Shown here: positions 43,683 through 51,827 of the stretch, piece by piece
How the letters are laid out: each line of letters opens with the position of its first letter
How positions within the stretch are numbered: the first letter of the stretch is position 1
NCBI RefSeq assembly: GCF_004348345.1
Contig: NZ_SMJZ01000022.1
Coordinates: 1-57,592, forward strand
DNA length: 57,592 bases
Direction of reading: 5' to 3'
Origin: Nonomuraea longispora
GTDB taxonomy: Bacteria; Actinomycetota; Actinomycetes; Streptosporangiales; Streptosporangiaceae
Position numbers and translations under genes: made by a program
Notes under the pieces: model-generated
The model's input: only the letters and a program-made list of their open reading frames with translations
The model's database searches: none
Told to the model about the DNA's origin: nothing

Positions 43683-44942
43683 GTGCCGGTGACCCCCGAA
43701 CTGATCATGGGGCCACCGCTGGCCGTCGGTTTCGCTCTGGCGGTGTTCGCCCAGCGCAGGGGCTGGTCCCCGCCGCTGTGGGTGGCACTCTGCGCCGGAG
43801 CCGTGCTGCGGGTGCTCGCCATGTTGCTGGCCCCTCAGATGGCCGTCCAGCCGTACGACTTCGAGCACGACTTCCGCGACGCCGCCAACGCCGTGCTCGA
43901 CGGGCAGAACCCGACGATGCACCTGCGTGAGGGGGGCTGGCATTTCCTGCCGCTGCTCGCCTACGTGCTGGCCGGGCAGCAGGAGCTGGGAGAGACGCTG
44001 GGGTTGTCGTGGGCGGTGGCCGGCCGGATCGTGCCCGTCGTCGCCGACCTCGCCCTCATCCCCCTGATCAGCAGGCTCGCGGCCGAGCGCGGCGCCCTGC
44101 GCGGCTTCCAGTACGCGTGCCTGCCCGTCGGCGTCCTGGTGAGCGGGGTGCACGGCCAGTTCCCGCCCATCACGCTGCTGTTCGGCGTGGCCGCGCTGCT
44201 GGCCGCCCGGCGGGGCCACGTGCAGCTCGCAGGGCTGCTCATCGGCCTTTCGGTGTCGTGCACCCACTGGTCGCTGCTGCTCGTGCCGGGCGTCGTGCTG
44301 GCGGTGCCCGGCCTGCGCCGGCGGGTCACGGTGCTCGTCTGGACCGCGATGGCGCCCCTCGCCATGCTGGCCAGCAGTTCGCTCTTCCTCGACACGGCGG
44401 CCAGCGAGTTGCCCGCCCTGGTGCGCGCCATCATGTCGACCCGCCCCGTGGTCGGCGACTGGGGCTGGACGGCCGTGGCGACCGGCGGGGAGCAGATCGT
44501 CTCGCCCGTCTTCGGCCGCGTCGGCCTGGTCATCCTGGCCGCGGCGCTCCTGGCCGCGCTCTGGTGGTGGCGGTGGGCCGAGCCCGAACTGCTGACCCTC
44601 GCCCTCCTCCTGGTCTTCCTCATCGTGACCTACCGGCTGGGCGCCCAGTATCTGCTCTGGCCGCTGCCCTATCTCCTCGCCCGTCCGCCACGCGGGGCCT
44701 GGAGCGCCATCACGCTCACGAGCCTGTGGGTGGTGGCCGGCTATCTGCACCTGCTCTACTTCCTGACGGGCATGGAGTGGGCAACGGCGCACCGCGTGTG
44801 GGTGTTCTCGTCGCTCGCCGTCATCGCCGCGATGGTGTACGCCCTGCCCTGGCGTGAGCGGGGCCTGCCCGCGACCGGTCCGGCGGCCGGCGCGCAGGGG
44901 CTTTCCGACGGTCACGAGCCGGCGGTGAACGGCCGCCGGTGA
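43683..44942 (+). CDS. Polytopic GT-C glycosyltransferase-like membrane protein
   Basis: The 419-residue protein has about ten membrane helices. A periplasmic loop after helix 2 contains VQPYDFEHDFRDAANAVLDGQNPTMHL, with acidic residues where GT-C transferases have their catalytic DxD/EhD. HGQFPPITLLFGVAALLAARRG and STHWSLLLVP-like segments recall PIG-M or GT87-type mannosyltransferases. Such enzymes use polyprenyl-phosphate sugars on the outside. The start is GTG 43683. An ATG at 43678 opens only a 4-codon frame. It probably uses the sugar supplied by the GT2/GtrA pair just upstream. Confidence 0.72.
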   Translation: MPVTPELIMGPPLAVGFALAVFAQRRGWSPPLWVALCAGAVLRVLAMLLAPQMAVQPYDFEHDFRDAANAVLDGQNPTMHLREGGWHFLPLLAYVLAGQQELGETLGLSWAVAGRIVPVVADLALIPLISRLAAERGALRGFQYACLPVGVLVSGVHGQFPPITLLFGVAALLAARRGHVQLAGLLIGLSVSCTHWSLLLVPGVVLAVPGLRRRVTVLVWTAMAPLAMLASSSLFLDTAASELPALVRAIMSTRPVVGDWGWTAVATGGEQIVSPVFGRVGLVILAAALLAALWWWRWAEPELLTLALLLVFLIVTYRLGAQYLLWPLPYLLARPPRGAWSAITLTSLWVVAGYLHLLYFLTGMEWATAHRVWVFSSLAVIAAMVYALPWRERGLPATGPAAGAQGLSDGHEPAVNGRR

Positions 44943-45068
44943 CGCCTGGGCCGTTCACCACTCGGACAATATGTGTGCACCGAAATTGCACATGATGCTG
45001 CTCTTTTCTGCATTACCGAATTTAGCGCGACCCGCGCAGCAGAAGAGATCAGGACTTAGCATCTCTGC

Positions 45069-45704
45069 ATGGACGCCTGCCCACCCGCCAAGAGTGGCAT
45101 AAAGCGAAAAGATGCCTTCATCGTCGGAGTGGTTCATCTCCTTGCGGTTCTCCTCGGCATAGCGGCCGGCCCGGGCTGGCTGGATCTGGACCTGGCCGCT
45201 CTGTTCGTCGGATACGCCGCACTGGCCGCCGCCGTGCTGGTCATTATTCGTCGACCGTTGCTGGATCCGCCCCCCGCGACCCTGGCCATCGTGATCTTCA
45301 CTGTCGTCACCCCGGCCCTGGCGGGCCTGACGGCCCACGGGATCGCCCGGGGCGTGGCCGGCACGCAGGGCCACGCCGTGGCTGTTAAGTGGTCCCCTAA
45401 CCCCGTTGAGGCCGGCGGCACGGCCGTGACGGAGGTTCGCTTCGAACCCGGATACACCTGGCTTCGCGTCCCCGTGTCGTACACCGACCCCGCGGAGGAA
45501 TGGGGGTCCTGCCCGCACAACCGGGTCGATGTTCTGATGGACGGCCGCCAGCCGAACGAGAAGAAGGAGGACTTCGACAATGGGGATTTCGCCGAGTTCG
45601 AGGTGGACGAGAACATGAGCCGGGTCACCGTGTCCATGGAGCTGATCTCCACACAGAACTGCTCGATATCCATCACCACGAAAAACGTCACACTCCATCG
45701 GTGA
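45069..45704 (+). CDS. Membrane protein with external domain, unknown function
   Basis: The 211-residue protein has three hydrophobic segments (about 17-33, 41-60 and 69-92), then an extracytoplasmic domain (VKWSPNPVEAGGTAVTEVRF onward) with two cysteines (WGSCPHN and STQNCSI) that could form a disulfide. Strand-rich sequence near the C-terminus suggests a beta fold. I know no family. It is followed 7 bp later by a lipoprotein gene, so the two form an operon. Codons are visibly less GC-extreme than most neighbours, hinting at acquisition or weaker selection. Confidence 0.6.
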   Translation: MDACPPAKSGIKRKDAFIVGVVHLLAVLLGIAAGPGWLDLDLAALFVGYAALAAAVLVIIRRPLLDPPPATLAIVIFTVVTPALAGLTAHGIARGVAGTQGHAVAVKWSPNPVEAGGTAVTEVRFEPGYTWLRVPVSYTDPAEEWGSCPHNRVDVLMDGRQPNEKKEDFDNGDFAEFEVDENMSRVTVSMELISTQNCSISITTKNVTLHR

Positions 45705-45711
45705 GGTCCAG

Positions 45712-46617
45712 ATGAAGTCCGGTAAGCCCTCACGGAGTGTCGGCATTCTCACTGCGGCGCTACTTCTCGTGACCGCCTGCGGGTCTGCGGCGCCTCCTCC
45801 GCCCCTGGACGCCGACATCGTCTCGGTCGGCGTCAAACTGTACCCAGGTCTGTCACCGGTGAACAGTCACCTTCCGGTGGGCTTCGAGGCACAGGCCCGG
45901 AACAAGATACTCAAGCACGCGGGCGTCCAGGAGTCGGCACCCACCCCCGTGTGGACGAGCAACTGGGAGACCGCCCTGAGCAACAGGAAAGTCCACATGG
46001 TGATGGGGATGATCTCCGACAACGACCTCAGGGCGGCCAAATTCCGGCTTGCCCGCTCCTATCTGCGGACCGACATCGCGCTGCTGACCCTTGCCGACGC
46101 CGAGCCGGTCCACCAGGTCCAGGACCTCGCCGGCAAGGACATATGCACGGTGGAGGGGAGCACGGCCGACGAAACCATGAAGGTGCTGCAGAACTCCGCC
46201 GGCCTGCGGCTCACCTCCGTCTCGACCCCGGAGAACTGCATCGAGAGGGTGAGGAACGAGGATTCCTTCGCCTACAGCACCGACCGGATCATCCTCATGG
46301 GATTCACCACCCAAGATGAGAACGTCAGCAAGGAGACGGGGAAGTCCTTTTTCCGGGTGCCCGACCTGTCGATGGGAAGGCAGCAGCACATCTCGATAGC
46401 GCTGCACAAGGACCACGGCGAAGCGTGCCGGCGCCTGGTGAGCGCCATCGACACCTATGTCAGGAGCAACGACTGGCTCACCGACCTGCGAGGCCAGCTC
46501 ATCGATGAGTATCTGAGACTGGCGCCCGGCAACCCTCACATGACCGACGACATCGTCAGGAAGAAGTTCGAGCCGGACACGATCAACGCCGACCGTTGCG
46601 CCGACGGGGACACCTGA
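45712..46617 (+). CDS. Lipoprotein resembling a type 3 solute-binding protein
   Basis: The 301-residue protein has a signal peptide ending in the lipobox LVTACGS (Cys at about 24). The mature part has SBP_bac_3-like features: VGVKLYPGLSP near the N-terminus, then VHMVMGMISDN, DLAGKDICTVEGSTADETM (the AVQxGS-like hinge) and the FAYSTDRIILMGF segment. Such proteins bind amino acids for ABC importers or sensors, but no permease or ATPase is nearby. Together with the preceding membrane protein it may be a sensing pair. The stop is followed by the tRNA gene. Confidence 0.7.
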   Translation: MKSGKPSRSVGILTAALLLVTACGSAAPPPPLDADIVSVGVKLYPGLSPVNSHLPVGFEAQARNKILKHAGVQESAPTPVWTSNWETALSNRKVHMVMGMISDNDLRAAKFRLARSYLRTDIALLTLADAEPVHQVQDLAGKDICTVEGSTADETMKVLQNSAGLRLTSVSTPENCIERVRNEDSFAYSTDRIILMGFTTQDENVSKETGKSFFRVPDLSMGRQQHISIALHKDHGEACRRLVSAIDTYVRSNDWLTDLRGQLIDEYLRLAPGNPHMTDDIVRKKFEPDTINADRCADGDT

Positions 46618-46628
46618 GATGATGTGAG

Positions 46629-46701
46629 TGGAGCTATGGGGATTCGAACCCCAGACCTCCTCCATGCCATGGAGGCGCGCTACCAACTGCGCCATAGCCC
46701 C
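46629..46701 (-). tRNA. tRNA-Ala (anticodon GGC)
   Basis: The minus-strand cloverleaf has acceptor GGGGCTA/TAGCTCC (one G-T), a D-arm GCGC-AGTTGGTA-GCGC, anticodon arm CCTCC-ATGGCAT-GGAGG with anticodon GGC reading GCC, and a T-arm CTGGGG-TTCGAAT-CCCCAT region. The discriminator base is A, and CCA is not encoded. A TTGAAA/TACACT pair (46737-46742/46716-46721, 15-bp spacing) lies just upstream and is a likely promoter. Confidence 0.95.
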
Positions 46702-46715
46702 TTGTCGCGTGTACG

Positions 46716-46742
46716 AGTGTAGCCGACTTCCCGACCTTTCAA
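46716..46742 (-). promoter_or_regulatory. Probable tRNA-Ala promoter
   Basis: TTGAAA (46737-46742) and TACACT (46716-46721) on the minus strand are separated by 15 bp, shorter than ideal. The -10 ends 14 nt before the tRNA 5' end. Confidence 0.5.
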
Positions 46743-46823
46743 GCACACTCCCGAACCCGCGCACATCCGGCGAACCGCGGGCCGGCTCGGCACGCACCCG
46801 TGACGCCGAGCCGGCCCGCGCGC

Positions 46824-48296
46824 TTAGCCGACCGACCTCGCCTTCTCGATGAGCGTGGCCAGCTCCGCCACCATCGGGTCCTCGGAGTCGGTGGCCAGCC
46901 GGGAGGCGTGCTCGCCGAGCGTGGACAGATCCAGGCCGAACGCCTTCTTGTCGCGCATGTAGCCGGCGAACGCGGCCACGACCACGTCCACCTGGAGGCG
47001 GACCGGCGCCTCCTCCCACACCGACCCGGCCAGATCGCTCGCCCGCAACGACGCGCTCTCCTCGGAGGCGGCCCTGGTGTCGGGGTCCTGCCAGCGTACG
47101 GTGGCCTGGGCGAGCTGGCCCCTGGCGCCGGGCTTGAGCTTCAGCGCGTACAGGGCGGTGACGGAGTGGCCCGGCCCGATCTCGCCGCCGTCACGGGTGT
47201 CGTCGCGGAACTCCTCGGCGGACAGCGCGCGGTTCTCGTACCCGACGAGCTGGAAGCTCTCCACCACGGACGGGTTGAACACGACCTGCGCCTTGGCGTC
47301 GCGCGCCCGCAGCTCGATGGTGGCGGGCAGCTGCGTGGTGAAGATCTTGTCAGCCTCCTCCTGGGAGCTGACGTAGACGGCCATGCCGTCGCCGTTGTCG
47401 GCGAGCTGCTCCATGAGCTCGTCCCCGTAGTCCCTGCCGACGCCGACGGTGAGCAGCGTGACCCGCTTGGCCGCGTGTTCCTTGACCCGGTCGAGGATGT
47501 CCTGCCACTCGGTGCTGCCCTGGTTCGCCAGGCCGTCGGAGAGCAGGATGACCCGGTTCGTGGCGGCCGTCCTGAACGCCTTGGACGCCTCCTCGTAACC
47601 GGCGACCATGCCGCTCTCCAGGTTGGTGCCGCCGTCGACGGCCAGCTCGTCCACCGCGCTCCGCAGTTCCTCCCTGGCGGTCAGCGGGGTCATCGAGGCC
47701 AGCACGGTGGCCTCGTCGCTGAACGCCACGATCGACACCTGGTCTCCGGGCGCGAGCTGGTCCAGCAGCTTGTCCAGCGCCGACTTGACGAGGTCGAGCC
47801 TGCCCGGCTCACCCATCGAACCGGACACGTCGACGACGAACGTGAGGTTGGAGGGCCTGCGCTGGGCGGCGTCGGTGCCGCGCGTCTGCAGGCCCACCCG
47901 CATGACCGCCTCGTCTCCTGACGGCAGCTTCGCGCCGTCCACGTGCACGGCGAACCCGTCGCCCGGCGGCTGCCCGTAGTCCTGCCTGAACGCGTTGACC
48001 CACTCCTCCGGACGGACCTCCGCGGGCGCGGGCCAGCGGCCCTCCTGGAGGGTACGGCGGGCGTAGCCGTACGACGCGGTGTCCACGTCCAGCCCGAACG
48101 TGGAGATCTGCGCCTTCGTGGTGTCCTCGCGACCGTCCTCGTCGGCGCCCTGTGTCGCCGACGGGACCGGCCGGTTGTGGGCGCCGGCCGGCTCGGCAGC
48201 GTGCTCTCGGTCCGCCGAGCCGCCCGGCCCACCGCAGGCGGCGAGCATCAGGACGGCCATCAGTCCGGCACCGACCACCAAGGGACGAAATCTCAT
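46824..48296 (-). CDS. von Willebrand factor A lipoprotein (YfbK-like)
   Basis: The 490-residue exported lipoprotein has a lipobox LMLAACGG at about 14-21 and a linker. The N-terminal ISTFGLDVDTASYGYARRTL and VNAFRQDYG match the von Willebrand/YfbK family, then a VWA domain carries the metal site DVSGSMG (DxSxS). The C-terminal DUF3520 region contains ALYALKL and RWQDPDTR. All MIDAS residues seem present. Likely role is metal-dependent protein adhesion at the cell surface. ATG 48296 has GGAGG upstream, and the longer frame to 48554 runs into the divergent gene's region. Confidence 0.88.
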   Translation of the reverse strand: MRFRPLVVGAGLMAVLMLAACGGPGGSADREHAAEPAGAHNRPVPSATQGADEDGREDTTKAQISTFGLDVDTASYGYARRTLQEGRWPAPAEVRPEEWVNAFRQDYGQPPGDGFAVHVDGAKLPSGDEAVMRVGLQTRGTDAAQRRPSNLTFVVDVSGSMGEPGRLDLVKSALDKLLDQLAPGDQVSIVAFSDEATVLASMTPLTAREELRSAVDELAVDGGTNLESGMVAGYEEASKAFRTAATNRVILLSDGLANQGSTEWQDILDRVKEHAAKRVTLLTVGVGRDYGDELMEQLADNGDGMAVYVSSQEEADKIFTTQLPATIELRARDAKAQVVFNPSVVESFQLVGYENRALSAEEFRDDTRDGGEIGPGHSVTALYALKLKPGARGQLAQATVRWQDPDTRAASEESASLRASDLAGSVWEEAPVRLQVDVVVAAFAGYMRDKKAFGLDLSTLGEHASRLATDSEDPMVAELATLIEKARSVG

Positions 48297-48425
48297 CACT
48301 TCCACCTCCGCTCGTACGACGGAATCGGCGCAGCGGTGGCCGGGCCGGTGACGTAAGCGAGCACAAACCGCGACCGTCGCGTGATCAGTTGTGACAAATG
48401 GTGCCTTTGAGGTAGGCATGACGCC

Positions 48426-50192
48426 GTGCGCGTGTATCTGGCTCTGGCCGCGAAGCGACATGACGTTCCCGCTCAGGTTCTGAGCCGGGCCCGGACCCTC
48501 ATCGAGACGGCCTTCCCGGTGCCCGCCGACGTCATCCGCGCCCGCGAATGGCACGGCAGAGGCGTGTCACTGCTCGCGTGGACCAACGAACCCGACGACA
48601 CGCGGCAGCCGCCGCTGATCACCGAGCACGACGGCCGGGTCATCGGGCTGAACGGCCACCTGGCCGAACCCGCCGACGTGACCAGGCTGCCCGGCGGCTC
48701 CGTGGGCGGCTGCTTCTCCGCGTGGATCGCCCGCGACGGCCAGCTGACCGCGAGCACCGCCGTCAACCGGGTGTGCCCCGTCTTCTACGCCGAGACGCCC
48801 GACCTGCACGTCGTCGGCAGCCGCGCCCTGCTCGTGCACCTGGCGGCCCAACCGGCCGACCGGATCGACCACGACGTGCTCGCCCTGCAGACCATGATCA
48901 GACAGGGCTTCTTCCTGTCGGACGAGACGCCGTACAAGGGGGTGACGGCGCTGCGGCCCGACGCGCGGATCGACGTGCGCGACGGGCGGCGGGTCATCAC
49001 CGAGGCGCCGCTGCCGCAGGCGGGGCCCGCGCCCACGTCGGCGCGGGCCAAGCGGGCGGCGATCGGCGAGTTGGCGGAGGCGCTGCTGGCCACCGTCGCG
49101 CCGCTGCGCGACCTGAGCGAGCCGGTCAACCTGGCGCTGACCGGCGGGCGCGACACCCGTATCCTGGCGGCGCTGCTGCACGCGGCGCGGGTGCCGTTCA
49201 GGGTGACGACGAACGGGCTCGACACACACCCCGATGTGATCCTCGCGCGGCAGATCGCGGCCCGGCTGAAGGTGGAGCACACCGTCATCGCGCCGCAGCA
49301 GACCGCCCAGAAGGACGCGGTGCTGGTGGAGCACCCGCTGAGCCGGGCCTGGGAGACGCTGCGCACGTGCGAGGGCATGACGTCGGCGTACGAGTCGATC
49401 GTCGGCTACCTGCCGTACTCCGGCAAGCCCACCATGTCGGGGCAGAGCGGCGAGACGCTGCGCGCGGGCAGCCTGAACCTGCTCCAGACAGACCTCAGCG
49501 ACAAGGCGCTGCTGCGGCGGATCACCAACACCTTCACCAAGGACACGAAGCTGTTCACCGCGGAGGCCAACGAGCACGCGCGCGAGCTGGCCCGGCCGTG
49601 GCAGGCCCGGCCGGACCGGCTGGAGGCCCTCGACCACATCTACATCTGGTACAAGGTGGGCCGCTGGCAGGCCAGCGCCCGCGCCGGGTCGCTGCGGCGC
49701 GGCGACCCGGTGCGGCCGTTCCTGGACAACCGGGTGGTACGTGCGGCGCTGAGCCTGGACCAGGGCTGGCGCCTGTCGGAAGAGGTGATCTACGGCCTCA
49801 TCCTGAGGTTCGCCCCCCAGCTGCGGGACGTGCCGATCGAGGGGAAACCGTGGCGGTTCGCGGAGGGCATGACCAAACGGTGGTTCTGGTCCCGTCCGCC
49901 CGCCGGGCATATGCCCACCACGAAGACCGGCGGCGGGTGGAGCTGGCGCACCAGCCCCGGACCCGAGCTGACGGACATCCTGCGCAGGCAGGTGCTCGAC
50001 CACCTGGACGTCCTGACCCCCGTCGTGAACCCGGACGAGGTGCGCGCGCTCTTCGCCGACCCCGTGGTCAAGAAGCCGGCGCAGGCCTGGCACCTCTATA
50101 CCGTCAGCACCCTGCTCACCGGCCTCCACCCCGGCAAGGAGCCCGAGGGGCTGGAGCGGATCACGGTTTCCAGGCCGGATCCCGCCCGATGA
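48426..50192 (+). CDS. Asparagine-synthetase-like protein lacking the glutaminase cysteine
   Basis: The 588-residue protein has the two-part AsnB shape. An N-terminal glutaminase-like domain (about 1-190; LNGHLAEPADVTRL, GGCFSAWIARDG, VVGSRALLVHL) lacks the Cys that must follow Met (the start is MRVYL). The synthetase domain (about 210-580) has a PP-loop reading LALTGGRDTRILAAL instead of SGGLDS. The active-site aspartates are thus only partly conserved. It may use ammonia or adenylate a different acid. The GTG at 48426 is the only well-placed start. It converges on the DinB-fold gene with a 32-bp overlap. Confidence 0.75.
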   Translation: MRVYLALAAKRHDVPAQVLSRARTLIETAFPVPADVIRAREWHGRGVSLLAWTNEPDDTRQPPLITEHDGRVIGLNGHLAEPADVTRLPGGSVGGCFSAWIARDGQLTASTAVNRVCPVFYAETPDLHVVGSRALLVHLAAQPADRIDHDVLALQTMIRQGFFLSDETPYKGVTALRPDARIDVRDGRRVITEAPLPQAGPAPTSARAKRAAIGELAEALLATVAPLRDLSEPVNLALTGGRDTRILAALLHAARVPFRVTTNGLDTHPDVILARQIAARLKVEHTVIAPQQTAQKDAVLVEHPLSRAWETLRTCEGMTSAYESIVGYLPYSGKPTMSGQSGETLRAGSLNLLQTDLSDKALLRRITNTFTKDTKLFTAEANEHARELARPWQARPDRLEALDHIYIWYKVGRWQASARAGSLRRGDPVRPFLDNRVVRAALSLDQGWRLSEEVIYGLILRFAPQLRDVPIEGKPWRFAEGMTKRWFWSRPPAGHMPTTKTGGGWSWRTSPGPELTDILRRQVLDHLDVLTPVVNPDEVRALFADPVVKKPAQAWHLYTVSTLLTGLHPGKEPEGLERITVSRPDPAR

Positions 50193-50703
50193 CCCCGAGC
50201 GCGCGGTCGAGCACGGGCGCGCTCTCCCGTACCGGCACCTCCGGGCCGAACGCCCCGCGCTCCCGGCCCGTCGGCGCCATCTGCCGGGCGAAGGCCAGCA
50301 GCGCGGCGGCCGTCTCCTCCTGCACCTCGAAGGTCCTGCCGGTCGCGCGGGCGAGGTCCCATCCGTGGGCCACCAGGTCGGTCAGCGCCATGTTGGCCAG
50401 CACACTCTTCGGCAGGCCCATGCTCTGGCTGACGCCCTCCCATGACTCCGGTCGCGCCCAGACGGCCAGCATGCGCTCGACCCGCTCGGGGAAGTCGCCG
50501 GTGTACTCCTTCTGCGGCGGGAACCCGCCGTCCTGCGCCAGCGACTCGAACAGCGTGGCGGCCCACTCCAGGTGGTTGATCAGTTCCCGCACGTTGTAGT
50601 CGGCGCAGGGCGTGGGCAGCGCGAACTCGTCCTCACCGATCTCGGCGACCAGCTTCGACGTACGGCCGGCCGCCTCGCGCAGCATCGTCAGTGTCTCGTT
50701 CAT
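50161..50703 (-). CDS. TIGR03086-type DinB/MDMPI metal-binding protein
   Basis: The 180-residue protein has a four-helix DinB-like bundle with metal-ligand His in LINHLEW (about residue 42) and DLVAHGWDLARATG (about 110). This is the signature of the TIGR03086 and mycothiol-dependent maleylpyruvate isomerase N-terminal families. Such proteins are thought to carry out mycothiol-linked thiol transfer or isomerisation. It is the last gene of a minus-strand run after a type III PKS, 38 bp downstream of it, and could act on a PKS product; this is inference. Confidence 0.82.
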   Translation of the reverse strand: MNETLTMLREAAGRTSKLVAEIGEDEFALPTPCADYNVRELINHLEWAATLFESLAQDGGFPPQKEYTGDFPERVERMLAVWARPESWEGVSQSMGLPKSVLANMALTDLVAHGWDLARATGRTFEVQEETAAALLAFARQMAPTGRERGAFGPEVPVRESAPVLDRALGVIGRDPAWKP

Positions 50704-50741
50704 GGCCCACAGCCTGCCAGCACCGCTCCCCGCACGCGCAC

Positions 50742-51761
50742 TCACCAGTGCAGCAGGAGCATCTCGGCGGAGAAACCCGGGCCCAGCGCCATGAGCACGG
50801 CGGGCGTGCCGGGCCGGCCGCGGGTCTCCTGGAGCACGTGGAGCACCGATACCGACGACAGGTTGCCGTGCTCGCGCAGCGAGCGCCACGTCACGTCCAG
50901 CGCCTTGGCCGGCAGGCCGAGGGTCTGCGCGATCCTGTCGATGACCTTCGGGCCGCCAGGGTGGCAGACCCAGGTGGCGACCTGCTCGGGCGCCAGCCCG
51001 TAGTCGGCGAGGAAGGCCTTGATGTCGGCGGCCAGCACCTGCTCCACGAACCCGGTCAGCTCGGGGTCCAGCATGATGCGGAAGCCGTGGTCGCCGACGC
51101 TCCAGCCCATGAGGTGCTCGGTGCCGGGATAGAGCCTGCTGCGGGTGGCGACGACCTCGGGTCCCTGGCCGCGTCCCGTCGCCACGACGGCCGCCGCGCC
51201 GTCGCCGAACAGGCCGCTCGCCACCAGGTTCGCGATCGAGGTGTCGTCGCGCTGGATCGTCAGCGAGCACAGCTCCACGCAGACGAGCATCGCGACGTGG
51301 TCGGGCCAGCCGCGAAGGTAGTCGTACAGGCGGGACAGGCCGGACGCGCCCGCCGCGCAGCCGAGCCCGAACACCGGGGCCCGCTTGACGTCCATCCGCA
51401 GGCCCACCCGCTGGGCCAGCTTCGCGTCGAGCGAGGGGGTGGCCAGGCCCGTGGTCGAGCAGAACAGCAGGTGGTCGATCTTCTCGGGGCGCACGTCGGC
51501 CTTCTTGAGCGCGGCCCGCATCGCCTGCTCGCCGAGGTCGAGGGCGGTTTCGACGTACGCGTCGTTCGCGCGGGTGAAGGAGTCGAGCTTGGGATAGTCG
51601 GCCAGCGGAAGCGCGAGGTTGCGGGCCTCCACGCCGGTCGCGGTGTGGAAGCGCCGCAGCAGGTCCTCGTCGCACTCCGTCAGCCGGGCGAACGCCTCGG
51701 TGATCTCCGCCTGCTCGTAGCGGTGATCAGGCAGAACGACCTGTACCCCCGAAATATGCAT
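50742..51761 (-). CDS. Type III polyketide synthase
   Basis: The 339-residue chalcone-synthase-fold homodimer-type enzyme has the catalytic Cys in FGLGCAAGASGLSRLYDY (about residue 138), His in VCHPGGPKVID and Asn in REHGNLSSVSVL. All three are in place, so it is probably active. The Cys-loop and the CVELCSLTIQRDDTSIANL stretch resemble alkylpyrone-type enzymes of actinobacteria (Mycobacterium PKS11/18 group) more than RppA-type THNS. ATG 51761 has AGGAG 6 bp upstream; an earlier ATG at 51767 lies in that site. It is second in the order methyltransferase, PKS, DinB-fold protein. Confidence 0.88.
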   Translation of the reverse strand: MHISGVQVVLPDHRYEQAEITEAFARLTECDEDLLRRFHTATGVEARNLALPLADYPKLDSFTRANDAYVETALDLGEQAMRAALKKADVRPEKIDHLLFCSTTGLATPSLDAKLAQRVGLRMDVKRAPVFGLGCAAGASGLSRLYDYLRGWPDHVAMLVCVELCSLTIQRDDTSIANLVASGLFGDGAAAVVATGRGQGPEVVATRSRLYPGTEHLMGWSVGDHGFRIMLDPELTGFVEQVLAADIKAFLADYGLAPEQVATWVCHPGGPKVIDRIAQTLGLPAKALDVTWRSLREHGNLSSVSVLHVLQETRGRPGTPAVLMALGPGFSAEMLLLHW

Positions 51762-51827
51762 GGACATCTCCTGCCGCTGAACGGCCCTGGCTAACATGCC
51801 GGACCGCTCCCGCCGCCTCCCCCATGG

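Noticed and set aside
44955..45836. Minus-strand open frame of 293 codons
   Set aside because: It lies opposite the membrane protein/lipoprotein pair, which have coherent helices, a lipobox and short intergenic spacing; the minus-strand sequence shows no motif.
45853..47019. Minus-strand frame passing through the tRNA-Ala gene
   Set aside because: A protein reading through a tRNA is a common annotation artefact; the tRNA cloverleaf is unambiguous.
48426..50703. Lasso-peptide cluster around the AsnB-like gene
   Set aside because: No short precursor gene, no B1/B2 (RRE and transglutaminase-like) genes, and the PP-loop is not the lasso-cyclase type.
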